Notes under the pieces: generated by a model
What the model was told of the DNA's origin: nothing
Seen by the model: the letters and a program-made list of their open reading frames with translations, nothing else
Databases searched by the model: none
NCBI RefSeq assembly: GCF_024227435.1
Contig: NZ_CP100445.1
Span: 3,283,369 to 3,347,368 of the forward strand
Direction: 5' to 3'
Length of the DNA: 64,000 nucleotides
From: Natrinema caseinilyticum
GTDB lineage: Archaea > Halobacteriota > Halobacteria > Halobacteriales > Natrialbaceae
Position numbers and translations under genes: made by a program
In this document: piece after piece, positions 8,784 to 16,967 of the stretch
Numbering within the stretch: position 1 is the first letter of the stretch
Layout of the letters: each line of letters begins with the position of its first letter

Positions 8784-8937
8784 GCGCGACTATGCCCGCC
8801 GTGCGGGCATGAAACCCTCGGTAGCGACGGCCGAACGATGGCATCGGGGCCGAGACGACCGGTTCGCGGACCTCGGAACCCGCCCCCGTGGCGAACGCAG
8901 GGAGAACCCGTTTCCGCGCCGTCACGAATCATCGAGT

Positions 8938-9282
8938 ATGCCGGACGAGAACCGCGAACTCGGCGTCGAACTCGGCGACCTGCAGGAAACGCTCGAGAAC
9001 GAGACGTATCCGATCGGCCACAACGAACTGCTCGACGAGTACGGCGGCGAGGAGATCGAAATGAACGGTGATACGACCACGCTCGAGGACCTCATCGGAC
9101 CGCTGGGTGAGGACGAGTACCGGGACTACGGCGAGGTGGAAGGGGCGGTCATGACGATGGTCGGCGACGAGGCGATCGGACGGAAGAACTACAGCGACCG
9201 CACGCCGCCCGCGGCCGGCGAGGAAAGACAGGACGAAGGCGCACCGGAACAGGACGACCAGCGGGAACAGGAGTCGTTTTGA
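8938..9282 (+). CDS. DUF5789 family haloarchaeal protein
   Basis: A 114-residue acidic protein. ELGDLQETLENETYPIGHNE near the start and GDEAIGRKNYSDRTPP in the C-terminal half match the haloarchaeal DUF5789 pattern; function unknown. The tail is rich in Gln, Glu and Asp. ATG at 8938 is chosen because the upstream open frame (from 8707) overlaps the divergent creatininase gene and has no family similarity. Confidence 0.85.
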   Translation: MPDENRELGVELGDLQETLENETYPIGHNELLDEYGGEEIEMNGDTTTLEDLIGPLGEDEYRDYGEVEGAVMTMVGDEAIGRKNYSDRTPPAAGEERQDEGAPEQDDQREQESF

Positions 9283-9358
9283 GTCGCGCGACGAGTCCGG
9301 TTGGGGTACTCGTTCGTGGCTGATTCGCCTGCGGTCGAACGGCTCCGGTCGCTCCCAG

Positions 9359-11296
9359 TCAGTCGTCACCGACCTCCGTGCGCGCCTGTCGACGCTGGGC
9401 GCGCTCGATGAACTCCTGGGGCAACTCGTCGATCTCGCCGGCCTGTACGCCCCAGAGGTGGGAGTAGAGGCCGTCGTTTGCGAGCAGGTCCTCGTGAGAC
9501 CCGCGTTCGGCGATCTCGCCACCCTCGAGGACGAGGATGTGATCCGCGTCCTTGATCGTCGAAAGCCGGTGCGCGATGGCGAACGTGGTTCGATCAGCGG
9601 CGAGGTCGTCGATCGAGCGCTGGATCAGCATCTCCGTCTCGGTGTCGACGTCGCTGGTCGCCTCGTCGAGCAGGAGGATGTCGGGGTCTCTGAGAATCGC
9701 GCGGGCGATCGAGATCCGCTGGCGCTGCCCGCCCGACAGTTTGACGCCGCGCTCGCCGACTTCGGTGTCGTACCCGTCGGGCAGATTCTGGATGAACTCG
9801 TGCGCCTCGGCCATCTTGGCCGCCTCGACGACGTCCTCGCGGTCCGCGTCGAACGTTCCGTACGTGATATTCTCCGCGACGCTCCCGTAGAAGAGGAAGG
9901 TGTCCTGACTGACGTACCCCAGCGACTCGCGGAGGCTCCGGAGCGTGACGTCCTCGATATTCTGGCCGTCGATGCGGATCGCCCCGTCGTCGACGTCGTA
10001 CATCCGGAGGAGTAGCTTGAGGACCGTCGATTTTCCGGCTCCGGTGGGCCCGACCAGCGCGACCGTTTCGCCGCCCTCGACTGCGACGTCGATCCCCTCG
10101 ATGATCGTCTCGTCCCCATCGTAGCCGAACGCGACGTCGTCGTACGCGACGCGGCCCTCCGTTACCTCGAGATCGGGAGCGTCGGGCTCCTCGTCGACCC
10201 GGTTTGGCTGGTCCATCAGTCCGAAGATGCGGGCGCTCGAGGCGCGAGCGCGCTGATACATGTTGATGATCTGGCCAAACTGGGCCATCGGCCAGATGAA
10301 CCGCTGAGTGTAGAGGATGAAGACGACGAACATCCCGGTTCTTAACTCTCCCGAGAACGGGCCCGGCGGGCCATCGATGACCCAGAGCCCGCCCACGAGA
10401 AAGGTGATGACGAAGCCGATGCCCGCCAGGACACGCAACCCGGGGAAGAACTTGATCCTGGTTCGGATCGCGCTCCAGTTCGCGTCGAGGTATTCCTGTG
10501 AGACGTCCTCGACGCGATCCGACTCGTAGGTTTCGGTCGTGCTGGACTTGATGACCTGAATGCCGCCCAGGTTGTTCTCGAGTCGGGAGTTGACCTTGCC
10601 GACGGTCGAGCGCACCTGGGCGTACTTGGGCTGGATAGTCTGGATGAAGAGGTAGGTGAAGACGGCGATCAGCGGCACCGGCAGCAACGCGATCAGCGCC
10701 AGTTGCCAGTTGATTGCCACCAACAGTCCCCCGATCCCGAGGACCATCACGACCAGCCGGAACATGGAGTTCATTCCGTCGTTGAGAAACTTCTCGAGTC
10801 GGTTGACGTCGTTCGAGAGGATCGACATCATCTCGCCGGTCTGTTTGTCGGCGAAAAATCCCATGTTGAGCCGCTGCATCTCGTCGTAGGTGTCGGTCCG
10901 GACGTCGTGTTGAACGTGCTGGGCGAACGTGTTGAAACCCCAGTTTCGGGTCCAGTGAAAGATCGCCGAGAGGAGAAAGGCGCTCGCGATGATGCCGATC
11001 GTCAACCAGAACTGGGCCAGTCGTCCCTCGGGAACGGACGGCGCGACGAGACTTCCACCGATCGGGAACGCCTCGACGTACCCGACCTCCTGGCGGATCA
11101 CGGCGTCTATCGCGACGCCGAGCATGAGGGCGGGCAGCAAATCGAGAATTCGGGCGAAAATGCTCGCGATCACGCCGATCGTCGCAGCGCCCAGATAGTT
11201 GGATCCGTACTCGAAAAACAGGCGTTTCATCGGATTTTCGACCTCCTCGCGCTGCTCCTCGAACGGGTCGTCCTCGTCCAAGTCGGCGCTACTCAT
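9359..11296 (-). CDS. ABC exporter, fused permease and ATPase (MsbA/MDR type)
   Basis: A 645-residue half-transporter. About six membrane segments occupy residues 30-340 and the nucleotide-binding domain follows: Walker A GPTGAGKST at 416-424, signature LSGGQRQR at 520-527, Walker B ILLLDEATS around 540-547. Such proteins work as dimers exporting lipids or drugs; the substrate is unknown. The start overlaps the end of the DUF192 gene by 8 bases, so the two are probably translated from one message. An in-frame codon at 11323 is possible, but MSSADLDEDD at 11296 looks like the true start. Confidence 0.92.
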   Translation of the reverse strand: MSSADLDEDDPFEEQREEVENPMKRLFFEYGSNYLGAATIGVIASIFARILDLLPALMLGVAIDAVIRQEVGYVEAFPIGGSLVAPSVPEGRLAQFWLTIGIIASAFLLSAIFHWTRNWGFNTFAQHVQHDVRTDTYDEMQRLNMGFFADKQTGEMMSILSNDVNRLEKFLNDGMNSMFRLVVMVLGIGGLLVAINWQLALIALLPVPLIAVFTYLFIQTIQPKYAQVRSTVGKVNSRLENNLGGIQVIKSSTTETYESDRVEDVSQEYLDANWSAIRTRIKFFPGLRVLAGIGFVITFLVGGLWVIDGPPGPFSGELRTGMFVVFILYTQRFIWPMAQFGQIINMYQRARASSARIFGLMDQPNRVDEEPDAPDLEVTEGRVAYDDVAFGYDGDETIIEGIDVAVEGGETVALVGPTGAGKSTVLKLLLRMYDVDDGAIRIDGQNIEDVTLRSLRESLGYVSQDTFLFYGSVAENITYGTFDADREDVVEAAKMAEAHEFIQNLPDGYDTEVGERGVKLSGGQRQRISIARAILRDPDILLLDEATSDVDTETEMLIQRSIDDLAADRTTFAIAHRLSTIKDADHILVLEGGEIAERGSHEDLLANDGLYSHLWGVQAGEIDELPQEFIERAQRRQARTEVGDD

Positions 11297-11957
11297 TGAC
11301 CGGGCTTCGGGGACCCCCAGCAATAAGAATTACCGACGAATCGAAATACGTTGCTCGACCGGCGACGGGTTGCGGGGATGGGTCGCTTCGTGCCGTCGAC
11401 GCGACTCCCTCGAGCGTTCCGGCGCTCGCTCCCTGTCCGGCGATGATCGTCTGGTTCGACTCGAGGTCGATCTCGACTTCGTCGCCGACTTCGATGCCCG
11501 TCTCGTTCGTGTAGCCTCGCGGGACCTCGAGCACCCACTTCCCGCGCCCCGAATACTCGATGTCGTTTCCGTCCTCGTTCGGGCCGGGCGCGCGGGCGTG
11601 GTGGATCGACGTGATTTCGTGATCCGCGCCGATGTAAATGATGTCGATCGGAAAGTCCATCTTTCGCATCACGTACGTCAGCTCTTGCTCGCTGTCGTAG
11701 ACGAATAACATCCCGTTGCCCGACTCGAGAGAGTCGTGGTCGCTTAGCCCGGTACGCCGTTCTCGTGGCGAATCTGCCACCTCGACGTCGATGACGGCTT
11801 TCGGATCGCCGGAATCGGATTCGGGGTCGACGACGCGGGCCTCTCCGTTCTCCGGACTCCAGGGGCCCGAAACGAAGCCCGCCTGCACGAGGGCAATACC
11901 GACGACCGAGATGACCGCGACCGCGAGAAGCGCTTTCCATCCGCGCTCGAAAACCAT
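11289..11957 (-). CDS. membrane-anchored DUF192 protein
   Basis: A 222-residue protein with one N-terminal hydrophobic segment (residues about 6-24) that should anchor it outside the membrane. The DUF192 domain follows: ERRTGLSDHDSLESGNGMLF, then YVMRKMDFPIDIIYI and the C-terminal VLEVPRGYTNETGIEVGD. The family has no confirmed function. The unusual tail after residue 165 is rich in Ser, Thr and Gly. It is the first gene of an operon with the ABC exporter (8-base overlap). ATG 11957 was preferred to an ATG 15 bases upstream because MVFERGWKALL starts the anchor directly. Confidence 0.82.
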   Translation of the reverse strand: MVFERGWKALLAVAVISVVGIALVQAGFVSGPWSPENGEARVVDPESDSGDPKAVIDVEVADSPRERRTGLSDHDSLESGNGMLFVYDSEQELTYVMRKMDFPIDIIYIGADHEITSIHHARAPGPNEDGNDIEYSGRGKWVLEVPRGYTNETGIEVGDEVEIDLESNQTIIAGQGASAGTLEGVASTARSDPSPQPVAGRATYFDSSVILIAGGPRSPVNE

Positions 11958-12019
11958 GCACGATACCTCCACCGCCAGAAGGTAAAGGTTATTCGGACGG
12001 GGACACTCGTCCCGAATGC

Positions 12020-12093
12020 GGGCTCGTGGTCTAGTTGGTCATGACGCGGCCTTTACAAGGCCGAGGTCGGTGGTTCGAACCCGCCCGAGCCCA
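12020..12093 (+). tRNA. tRNA-Val (anticodon TAC)
   Basis: The acceptor stem GGGCTCG at 12020-12026 pairs with CGAGCCC at 12086-12092, with discriminator A at 12093. The anticodon loop TTTACAA presents TAC, and the T-arm GGTTCGAACC is canonical. CCA is not encoded and no intron is present. A TATA-like stretch lies about 30 bases upstream. A near copy of the 3' end is found 117 bases further on. Confidence 0.95.
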
Positions 12094-12404
12094 TTTCTGG
12101 GACGAACGATAGCGAGCCACAGAAATGTATGCGAGAGCGGGTTCGAACGAGACGAGACGCACACACCGAAGTGAGCACGTCTTGGCGTGGTTCGAACCCG
12201 CTCGAGCCCACTTTCACTCGGCAAATCTCACACGTGACGATCGAAGCCCAACCGTACAGGCTTCGAGAAAGGGCATCTGCCGGAGCCGCACACACACGTC
12301 GAAAAACACGGCGCCGCTTGTGGAAGCGAACGCGAGACCTCGAGTCTGACCGGCGCTACCAATGCTCCACTATCCTCGAGTCAGCCTGTCGTGACCGGGA
12401 GTAG
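12094..12404 (+). other. intergenic region with a decayed copy of the tRNA-Val 3' end
   Basis: No protein gene is seen. Positions 12187-12210 repeat the last 24 bases of tRNA-Val (12070-12093) with a single mismatch, at a 117-base offset. Between them lie GACGAACGATAGCGAGC and ACCGAAGTGAGC, short sequences that recur in similar form downstream of the other two tRNAs in the window. The 5' half of the tRNA is absent from the copy. Confidence 0.8.
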
Positions 12405-12851
12405 TCACTGCTTGAGACGCGCGACGTTCTCTCGGATCTGACCGAGCAGGCCCTCGCCCGAATCGGTCTGTAGGGCACTGTGGAGCGTCGAATTCTCCGG
12501 TTCGTCTTTGACGACGATCCGGAGGTACGGTTCGAGCTGATCGAAGTTGTCCGCGAGGACGACGGTGTGGTTGTCCTCGTCGTGGTCGACGACGCCCGCA
12601 TCGTCGAGTTTCGGGACGTGACACTGGACGGACGAGACGTAGACGCTCTTGTACTCGTTTTTCGCGACCTCGTCCGGCGGAACGTCGTGTTCCCAGCCCG
12701 CGACCGTTTCGGCCAACGTCGAGAGTTCGATCGGATCTTCGCGCCCGCGCAAGGCGTACAGAAGGTAGCGCCGCCGCCGATTTGCCAGTAACTCGAGGAT
12801 GGTGTCGGCGGAGAGTTCTTGCTCCGCCTGGCTCGAGGCAAGTGCTTCCAT
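12405..12851 (-). CDS. DUF7344-type winged-helix protein
   Basis: A 148-residue cytoplasmic protein. LELLANRRRRYLLYALRG at residues 20-37 and YVSSVQCHVPKLDDAGVVDH further on form the winged-helix fold of the haloarchaeal DUF7344 group, a set of predicted transcription regulators common near mobile DNA. Target unknown. ATG at 12851. Two copies of GATTATCGG, 19 bases apart, sit upstream and could be its own operator. It lies between tRNA-Val and tRNA-Phe. Confidence 0.8.
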   Translation of the reverse strand: MEALASSQAEQELSADTILELLANRRRRYLLYALRGREDPIELSTLAETVAGWEHDVPPDEVAKNEYKSVYVSSVQCHVPKLDDAGVVDHDEDNHTVVLADNFDQLEPYLRIVVKDEPENSTLHSALQTDSGEGLLGQIRENVARLKQ

Positions 12852-12895
12852 AACACGATATTACCCCCCAGGGCGGAAAAGAGTGTCTTGAATAT

Positions 12896-12923
12896 CCGAT
12901 AATCCAACAGACAGCCGATAATC
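12896..12923. repeat. paired 9-base direct repeats upstream of the DUF7344 gene
   Basis: CCGATAATC occurs at 12896-12904 and 12915-12923, 45-72 bases before the ATG at 12851. The 19-base spacing is close to two helical turns, so it could be a binding site. It could also be chance. Confidence 0.4.
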
Positions 12924-13084
12924 GCGCGGAGGCGTGACCGTATCCTCAGTGTAACGCCTGTTTCGAGTAACTTACGTGAAATCACGAGGCCGTGTAATCC
13001 AGTTCGAGAGACAGATTGAAACGATCGGAGCGACCCACGACGGTCCCGTACCACGGCGGAGTCGTCGGCCCCAATTCGAAATCC

Positions 13085-13095
13085 TTTTTTATACG
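13085..13095 (+). promoter_or_regulatory. TATA box of tRNA-Phe
   Basis: CTTTTTTATAC ends about 21 bases before the first base of the tRNA at 13116, a normal spacing for an archaeal tRNA promoter. Confidence 0.6.
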
Positions 13096-13115
13096 ATGGA
13101 CGGAGGGAGGAGTAG

Positions 13116-13189
13116 GCCGCCTTAGCTCAGACTGGGAGAGCACTCGACTGAAGATCGAGCTGTCCCCGGTTCAAATCCGGGAGGCGGCA
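13116..13189 (+). tRNA. tRNA-Phe (anticodon GAA)
   Basis: Acceptor GCCGCCT (13116-13122) pairs with AGGCGGC (13182-13188), discriminator A at 13189. The anticodon stem CTCGA/TCGAG encloses loop CTGAAGA with anticodon GAA. The T-arm CCGGTTCAAATCCGG is standard. No intron, no encoded CCA. An exact 26-base copy of the 3' end follows 120 bases downstream. Confidence 0.96.
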
Positions 13190-13731
13190 TTTTCCTGCGA
13201 ACGAAGTGAGCAGTGACAATGCTCACGACCGGATTCTGAACCCTGGAAGTCGCAACCGCGAGCGTAGCGAGCCGTCCGTCTTCCTCCGGTTCAAATCCGG
13301 GAGGCGGCATTCCGATTCTACTCGGTCCGAATTCACAGGCTAGTAGCGCCGTCTGTCGATTTCTCCGCGATTCCCGGCTGAGACTTGATCGTTATTCTCA
13401 TCATTCCATTCGTTCCCCGACGCCTTCGACCACTTCAGGCTAGATTCGATTTGAGAGGGGCCTATATTTCAGCGTACAGAATGGAACTCACAGGGACTCG
13501 TCCATCGAAGACCGCTCTCGCGTCATCCCGGTGGGATCAGGATCGATTTTCATCTCGTTGTCTAATTCGGCGGACTTGGAGAAAAGGACGCTGCAATCTA
13601 CAATGACGCCTCTACCAATCGACTTTCTCTCTAACCCTCTCGTTTCGAGGATCCACTAAGCGCGGCAGAGAGTAGCGAGGGGCAGATAGCAACCGAATCC
13701 CCTTCATCATCTCGACAGGTTCGACGGATTC
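13190..13731. other. intergenic region with exact copy of the tRNA-Phe 3' end
   Basis: Positions 13286-13311 are identical to 13166-13191 (T-arm and acceptor 3' strand of tRNA-Phe). GCGAACGAAGTGAGC and GAGCGTAGCGAGC lie between the two copies. From 13312 to 13731 the composition is more AT-rich and I see no convincing gene. The last 8 bases (ACGGATTC, 13724-13731) are the left target-site duplication of the insertion element. Confidence 0.8.
13724..13731. repeat. 8-bp target-site duplication, left copy
   Basis: ACGGATTC directly abuts the left inverted end at 13732. The same eight bases directly follow the right inverted end at 16242-16249. Eight bases is what I recall for the ISH1 group. 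Confidence 0.92.
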
Positions 13732-13748
13732 GGCCTTGTTGAAACCCT
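13732..13748 (+). repeat. left terminal inverted repeat
   Basis: GGCCTTGTTGAAACCCT, a perfect inverse of the right end at 16225-16241. It begins 54 bases before the transposase ATG. Confidence 0.95.
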
Positions 13749-13785
13749 TTCCGACAAACATGGTTGGTGGATAGTTGGAGGGAAG

Positions 13786-14637
13786 ATGGACGCTCTCCCG
13801 AAGTCACGACTCCTTCGATTCGTTGAACGGGCTATGGTGGTGGCTCGCCGTGCTGTTGCACGTTTTTCGACTCGCTATTCGCGGAAGCGGTTCACGCTCC
13901 GGCAACACGTCGTCCTGCTCTGTCTGAAGGTGAAGAAGACGACTACGTACCGCGATCTCGTTGATGAACTCATTGAGATGCCACGCATCCGCGAGGCCCT
14001 CAATCTTGATTCAATTCCCGCACCCTCGACACTCTGCAAAGCCTTCGAGCGCCTAGAGATGGCCGTCTGGCGAGTGTTACTGAACGTCTCGCTCGCGGAC
14101 TTGCCGCTGAACGGTGTCACCGGCATCGATGCGTCCGGATTCGAGCGCGCTCATGCCTCAACTCACTACACGAAGCGAACGAATCTCACTATCCAGCAGT
14201 TGAAGACAACGCTGTTGGTCGATACAGCGACCAACGCTGTGCTCGATATCCACGTAACGACAACGCGAAAACACGATACGCAGATTGCGCCACAGGTAGT
14301 GAAACGGAACGCACAGTCCATCGCGGTTTTGACCGGTGACAAGGGATACGACGACCAGAAGCTCCGGCGGCTCGCCCGTGAACACGACATTCGACCACTC
14401 ATCAAGCATCGTGAGTTCACCTCACTCCACAAAGCGTGGAATGCACGGCTGGACAGCGACCTCTACCATCGCCGAAACATGAACGAGACGGTCAACGCGG
14501 GGATTAAACAGAAATTCGGTGCATTCGTGCGGTCACGCCTCTGGTGGAAGCAGTTCCGCGAACTCGTCATCAAGTGTGTCGTTCACAACCTCGAACGAGG
14601 ACTCGATGTTTCTCACGGGCAGTTTGATTGTCCGTAG
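13786..14637 (+). CDS. ISH1-group transposase (IS5 superfamily, DDE)
   Basis: A 283-residue full-length transposase. The DDE catalytic triad reads Asp115 (GIDASGF), Asp185 (TGDKGYDD) and Glu234 (NETVNAG), with the usual basic N-terminus and a helix-turn-helix-like region at residues 35-85 (RQHVVLLCLKVKKTTTYRDL). It performs cut-and-paste or copy transposition at the 17-base ends. Its lower acidity compared with neighbours is typical of transposases. No frameshift or stop is present, so it should be active. ATG at 13786. Confidence 0.95.
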   Translation: MDALPKSRLLRFVERAMVVARRAVARFSTRYSRKRFTLRQHVVLLCLKVKKTTTYRDLVDELIEMPRIREALNLDSIPAPSTLCKAFERLEMAVWRVLLNVSLADLPLNGVTGIDASGFERAHASTHYTKRTNLTIQQLKTTLLVDTATNAVLDIHVTTTRKHDTQIAPQVVKRNAQSIAVLTGDKGYDDQKLRRLAREHDIRPLIKHREFTSLHKAWNARLDSDLYHRRNMNETVNAGIKQKFGAFVRSRLWWKQFRELVIKCVVHNLERGLDVSHGQFDCP

Positions 14638-14750
14638 CTCTGAGAGGAACAGGCTGCTGAATATAGAGAATGAATCTGTCAAACGAGGTCGCCAACACGA
14701 CGCGTCTCTTCAGCACCCCGAGCCGTGGGTTCGGCGGAAACAGACATAGC

Positions 14751-15968
14751 TCAAGAAGAGATGCCGAAGATCGCGATGCTCACCATCGCTAGGCCGACCA
14801 GGGTGATGCCCACGGTCTGTACCCACTGCTTGTCGCGGACGGCTAGGATCAGTGCGATCAGACACTGTATCGCGAAGAACACCGCGAAGACCCGTGAGGC
14901 CGCTGCGACGGCCGTGAGCACGTCGGTGACCAACACGACCCCAATGGCGCCCACAGCGAGCAGTGGGAAGGTATAGGCGCGTGGGAGGCGCTCGTCGGTG
15001 ACTTCTTCCAAGACATCGGAGCGCGAGGAAATAGCGTTGATGGAGGCAGACGACTGGCTTCCAACCGCCAGGAGCAGAGTGAGCCAAGGGAGCACGGGGC
15101 TTGCCACCTGGCCGATCGTAAGGACCGCGGCCGGGGTCGGCTGTGGGCGAACCTGCGCGAAGAGGAGGAGGGCTGACGCCGGGAAGAGCACGAATGCGAC
15201 CGTGGCAATGATTTGCGCGAGCCGCATCGTCCGGATTCGTCGCGCTGCGCTGAACTCACCGCCGAGGTACCGGGACGCCTCGAAGCCCTGGACGAGTGCG
15301 AAGAACCCGAGAATCTGGCGGGTGCCCCTCGTGGTGAGTGGCGGGTTGTAGTCGGGGAGCGACCAGTTCCCCTGAAGGGCCACGACGACGTTGTATCCGA
15401 GAAATCCGACGATGATTGCCGTGATGGCCGCGAGGTTGAACGCGGTCGTCCGATCGCCCAACTGATTGAGCTTTTCCAGCCCGAAGAAGAAGCCGACCAC
15501 ACCGAGGCCGATCAGCGATCCGACCGCGATTGTTGTTACGACCGTGGCGGCTTCGGCGGTTCCGAGGTCGAAGGGGAAGACGATGGCTTCACCCATCAGT
15601 TGCAGGTAATAGGCGACGTTCACGAGCGAGGCGACAATCAACGACCACTTGGCAACGTTCGAGATACTGCTCAGGAGACCTTTTTCGCCGGACATCGGCT
15701 CGAATCGCTCGATGTTGAGGCGCATGACCCAGCCCATCGCGTAGCCCAGCGCGCAGAGGCCGAGCATCATCAGGGCCGAACCAAGTCCGGTGATGTGCAC
15801 GATAATCGGCGTCATCGCGACGAACCCGATGTCCATGATGTTGGCCAGCGGGACGACCATGGCTTGGTAGCGCCTCGATTCCTGGACCCGGCTCGAATAG
15901 AGCACTAGGCCCAGTGCGAGCAGCGTCACGATTACGAGTATCGTAATTACGAGCATTATTTTCCCCAT
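14751..15968 (-). CDS. multi-pass membrane transporter-like protein, passenger of the ISH1-type element
   Basis: A 405-residue very hydrophobic protein with about eleven membrane segments. Visible motifs include GFFALVQGFEASRYLG near the middle, GSQSSASINAISSRSDVLEE and ITGLGSALMMLGLCALGYAMG near the N-terminus. The arrangement resembles LeuT-fold/APC-superfamily carriers, but I do not recognise the exact family or substrate. It is convergent with the transposase (113 bases between stops) and lies wholly inside the element, with 256 bases between its ATG and the right inverted end. Its proteins loops are much less acidic than those of neighbours, suggesting origin outside the core genome. Confidence 0.75.
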   Translation of the reverse strand: MGKIMLVITILVIVTLLALGLVLYSSRVQESRRYQAMVVPLANIMDIGFVAMTPIIVHITGLGSALMMLGLCALGYAMGWVMRLNIERFEPMSGEKGLLSSISNVAKWSLIVASLVNVAYYLQLMGEAIVFPFDLGTAEAATVVTTIAVGSLIGLGVVGFFFGLEKLNQLGDRTTAFNLAAITAIIVGFLGYNVVVALQGNWSLPDYNPPLTTRGTRQILGFFALVQGFEASRYLGGEFSAARRIRTMRLAQIIATVAFVLFPASALLLFAQVRPQPTPAAVLTIGQVASPVLPWLTLLLAVGSQSSASINAISSRSDVLEEVTDERLPRAYTFPLLAVGAIGVVLVTDVLTAVAAASRVFAVFFAIQCLIALILAVRDKQWVQTVGITLVGLAMVSIAIFGISS

Positions 15969-16224
15969 TGCTCAGGTTGAGCGCCGATGTGGCTGAGTTC
16001 ACGAATGTGGGCAGGCACTGAGCAAATTTGAGACCGGCGTGTCGTCCGTCCCTCACCTCTAACCCAAACCAGGCTGATTATTTGTTATTCAGTATCTATA
16101 CGTTGGCAATATGAGTTTGACAATTCCATCGTCAATTGAGTGGTTCGGATGGGACTCTCGCTCTCCCATCTCGACTGAGAAGCGCTGTATCTCTCGCACA
16201 GCTGATGAAATCTATCACCGGGCG
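15969..16224. other. element-internal region upstream of the passenger gene
   Basis: Holds the promoter region of the passenger transporter (minus strand) and the right sub-terminal part of the element. No further gene is seen. AT-rich stretches around 16078-16100 (TATTTGTTATTCAG) are candidates for its promoter. Confidence 0.45.
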
Positions 16225-16241
16225 AGGGTTTCAACAAGGCC
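16225..16241 (-). repeat. right terminal inverted repeat
   Basis: AGGGTTTCAACAAGGCC, the exact reverse complement of the left end. Confidence 0.95.
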
Positions 16242-16249
16242 ACGGATTC
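16242..16249. repeat. 8-bp target-site duplication, right copy
   Basis: ACGGATTC, identical to 13724-13731. Confidence 0.92.
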
Positions 16250-16448
16250 GCCTCGTTGTCACGTAGTGTTTACTGACGTAATCACTTCCTTTGTCTCTCC
16301 TGGTCAAGCTATGTGACTTGACAAACGAGTCTGGGAAGATGTTCTTGAACCCAAGTGTTATTATAATTTTATCGCGTGGAAATTGTATTCAGCACAACCA
16401 ATTCATAATAACTTGATAGTGAAGGTGTCTATCAGAGTTGACGGTGGT

Positions 16449-16889
16449 ATGTCAAGCTGGCATCGCCGAACGGTCCTCGTGACAGGTGTAACGCTTTCGA
16501 GCGGACTTGGACTCGCTTCGAGTGGGGCGGGTGAATCTAACGATGATGATGTCGAGAGGGAGGGCGGTCTCGAACTCTCGGTGTCGGCACCTGAGTCGGT
16601 CCCATACAAAGAGGTCGCCGATCCGAGCGAGGACGCCGCCGACTTCGACATCGAGGTGACAAACTCCGGTGACGAATCCGTCACGGTCGAGGGGAGATTC
16701 AAGATCGGTCAGTTTAACGAACCTCTATTGTCCGCTTCGCCAATCGAACTGGAGCCTGGCGAGACGGATACCGCCCACTTCGGCGTCATGAGCCGGGATC
16801 TCGGTCCCGGTGGCCACGAGTGGACCATCACCGCGAACGACGAAACCGAAACCGGGACGCTGACCGTGACCGACGACGAGGAGTGCTAA
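16449..16889 (+). CDS. secreted hypothetical protein with an immunoglobulin-like domain
   Basis: A 146-residue protein. The N-terminus (SSWHRRTVLVTGVTLSSGLG) looks like a Tat-type signal peptide with twin arginines and a short hydrophobic core. The mature part, from about residue 45, reads as a CARDB/Ig-like beta sandwich: FDIEVTNSGDESVTVEGRF, then ELEPGETDTAHFGV and HEWTITANDETETGTLTVTD. No Cys anchor is present at the cleavage site and there is no C-terminal anchor. Function unknown; probably cell-surface. The frame is open from 16383 but the ATG at 16449 begins the signal peptide. The upstream region is very AT-rich. Confidence 0.65.
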   Translation: MSSWHRRTVLVTGVTLSSGLGLASSGAGESNDDDVEREGGLELSVSAPESVPYKEVADPSEDAADFDIEVTNSGDESVTVEGRFKIGQFNEPLLSASPIELEPGETDTAHFGVMSRDLGPGGHEWTITANDETETGTLTVTDDEEC

Positions 16890-16967
16890 CCAGTTTCGGG
16901 CCCCGAATAACGGGACAGGTTCGAGTTGAGTAGGGACCTCGAATTCCGTCGGAGCGGAACGATTGAT

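Larger units (their letters stand above)
13732..16241 (+). mobile_element. ISH1-type (IS5 superfamily) element carrying a membrane transporter gene
   Basis: A complete 2510-bp element. Its ends are perfect 17-base inverted repeats, GGCCTTGTTGAAACCCT at 13732-13748 and its complement at 16225-16241, flanked by the perfect 8-bp duplication ACGGATTC. It contains an intact ISH1-like DDE transposase (13786-14637) and, in the opposite direction, a 405-residue membrane protein gene (14751-15968). ISH1-type elements are normally about 1.1 kb with only a transposase, so about 1.4 kb of passenger DNA has been captured inside the ends. Intact ends, target duplication and open frames suggest recent insertion and possible mobility. 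Confidence 0.92.

Noticed and set aside
12020-13311. tRNA 3' copies as att sites bounding a large integrated island
   Set aside because: Each copy lies only 117-120 bases from its tRNA, too close to enclose genes, and no integrase gene is visible.
13385-13606. 73-codon frame before the insertion element
   Set aside because: No motif, no promoter and unusual composition; likely chance.
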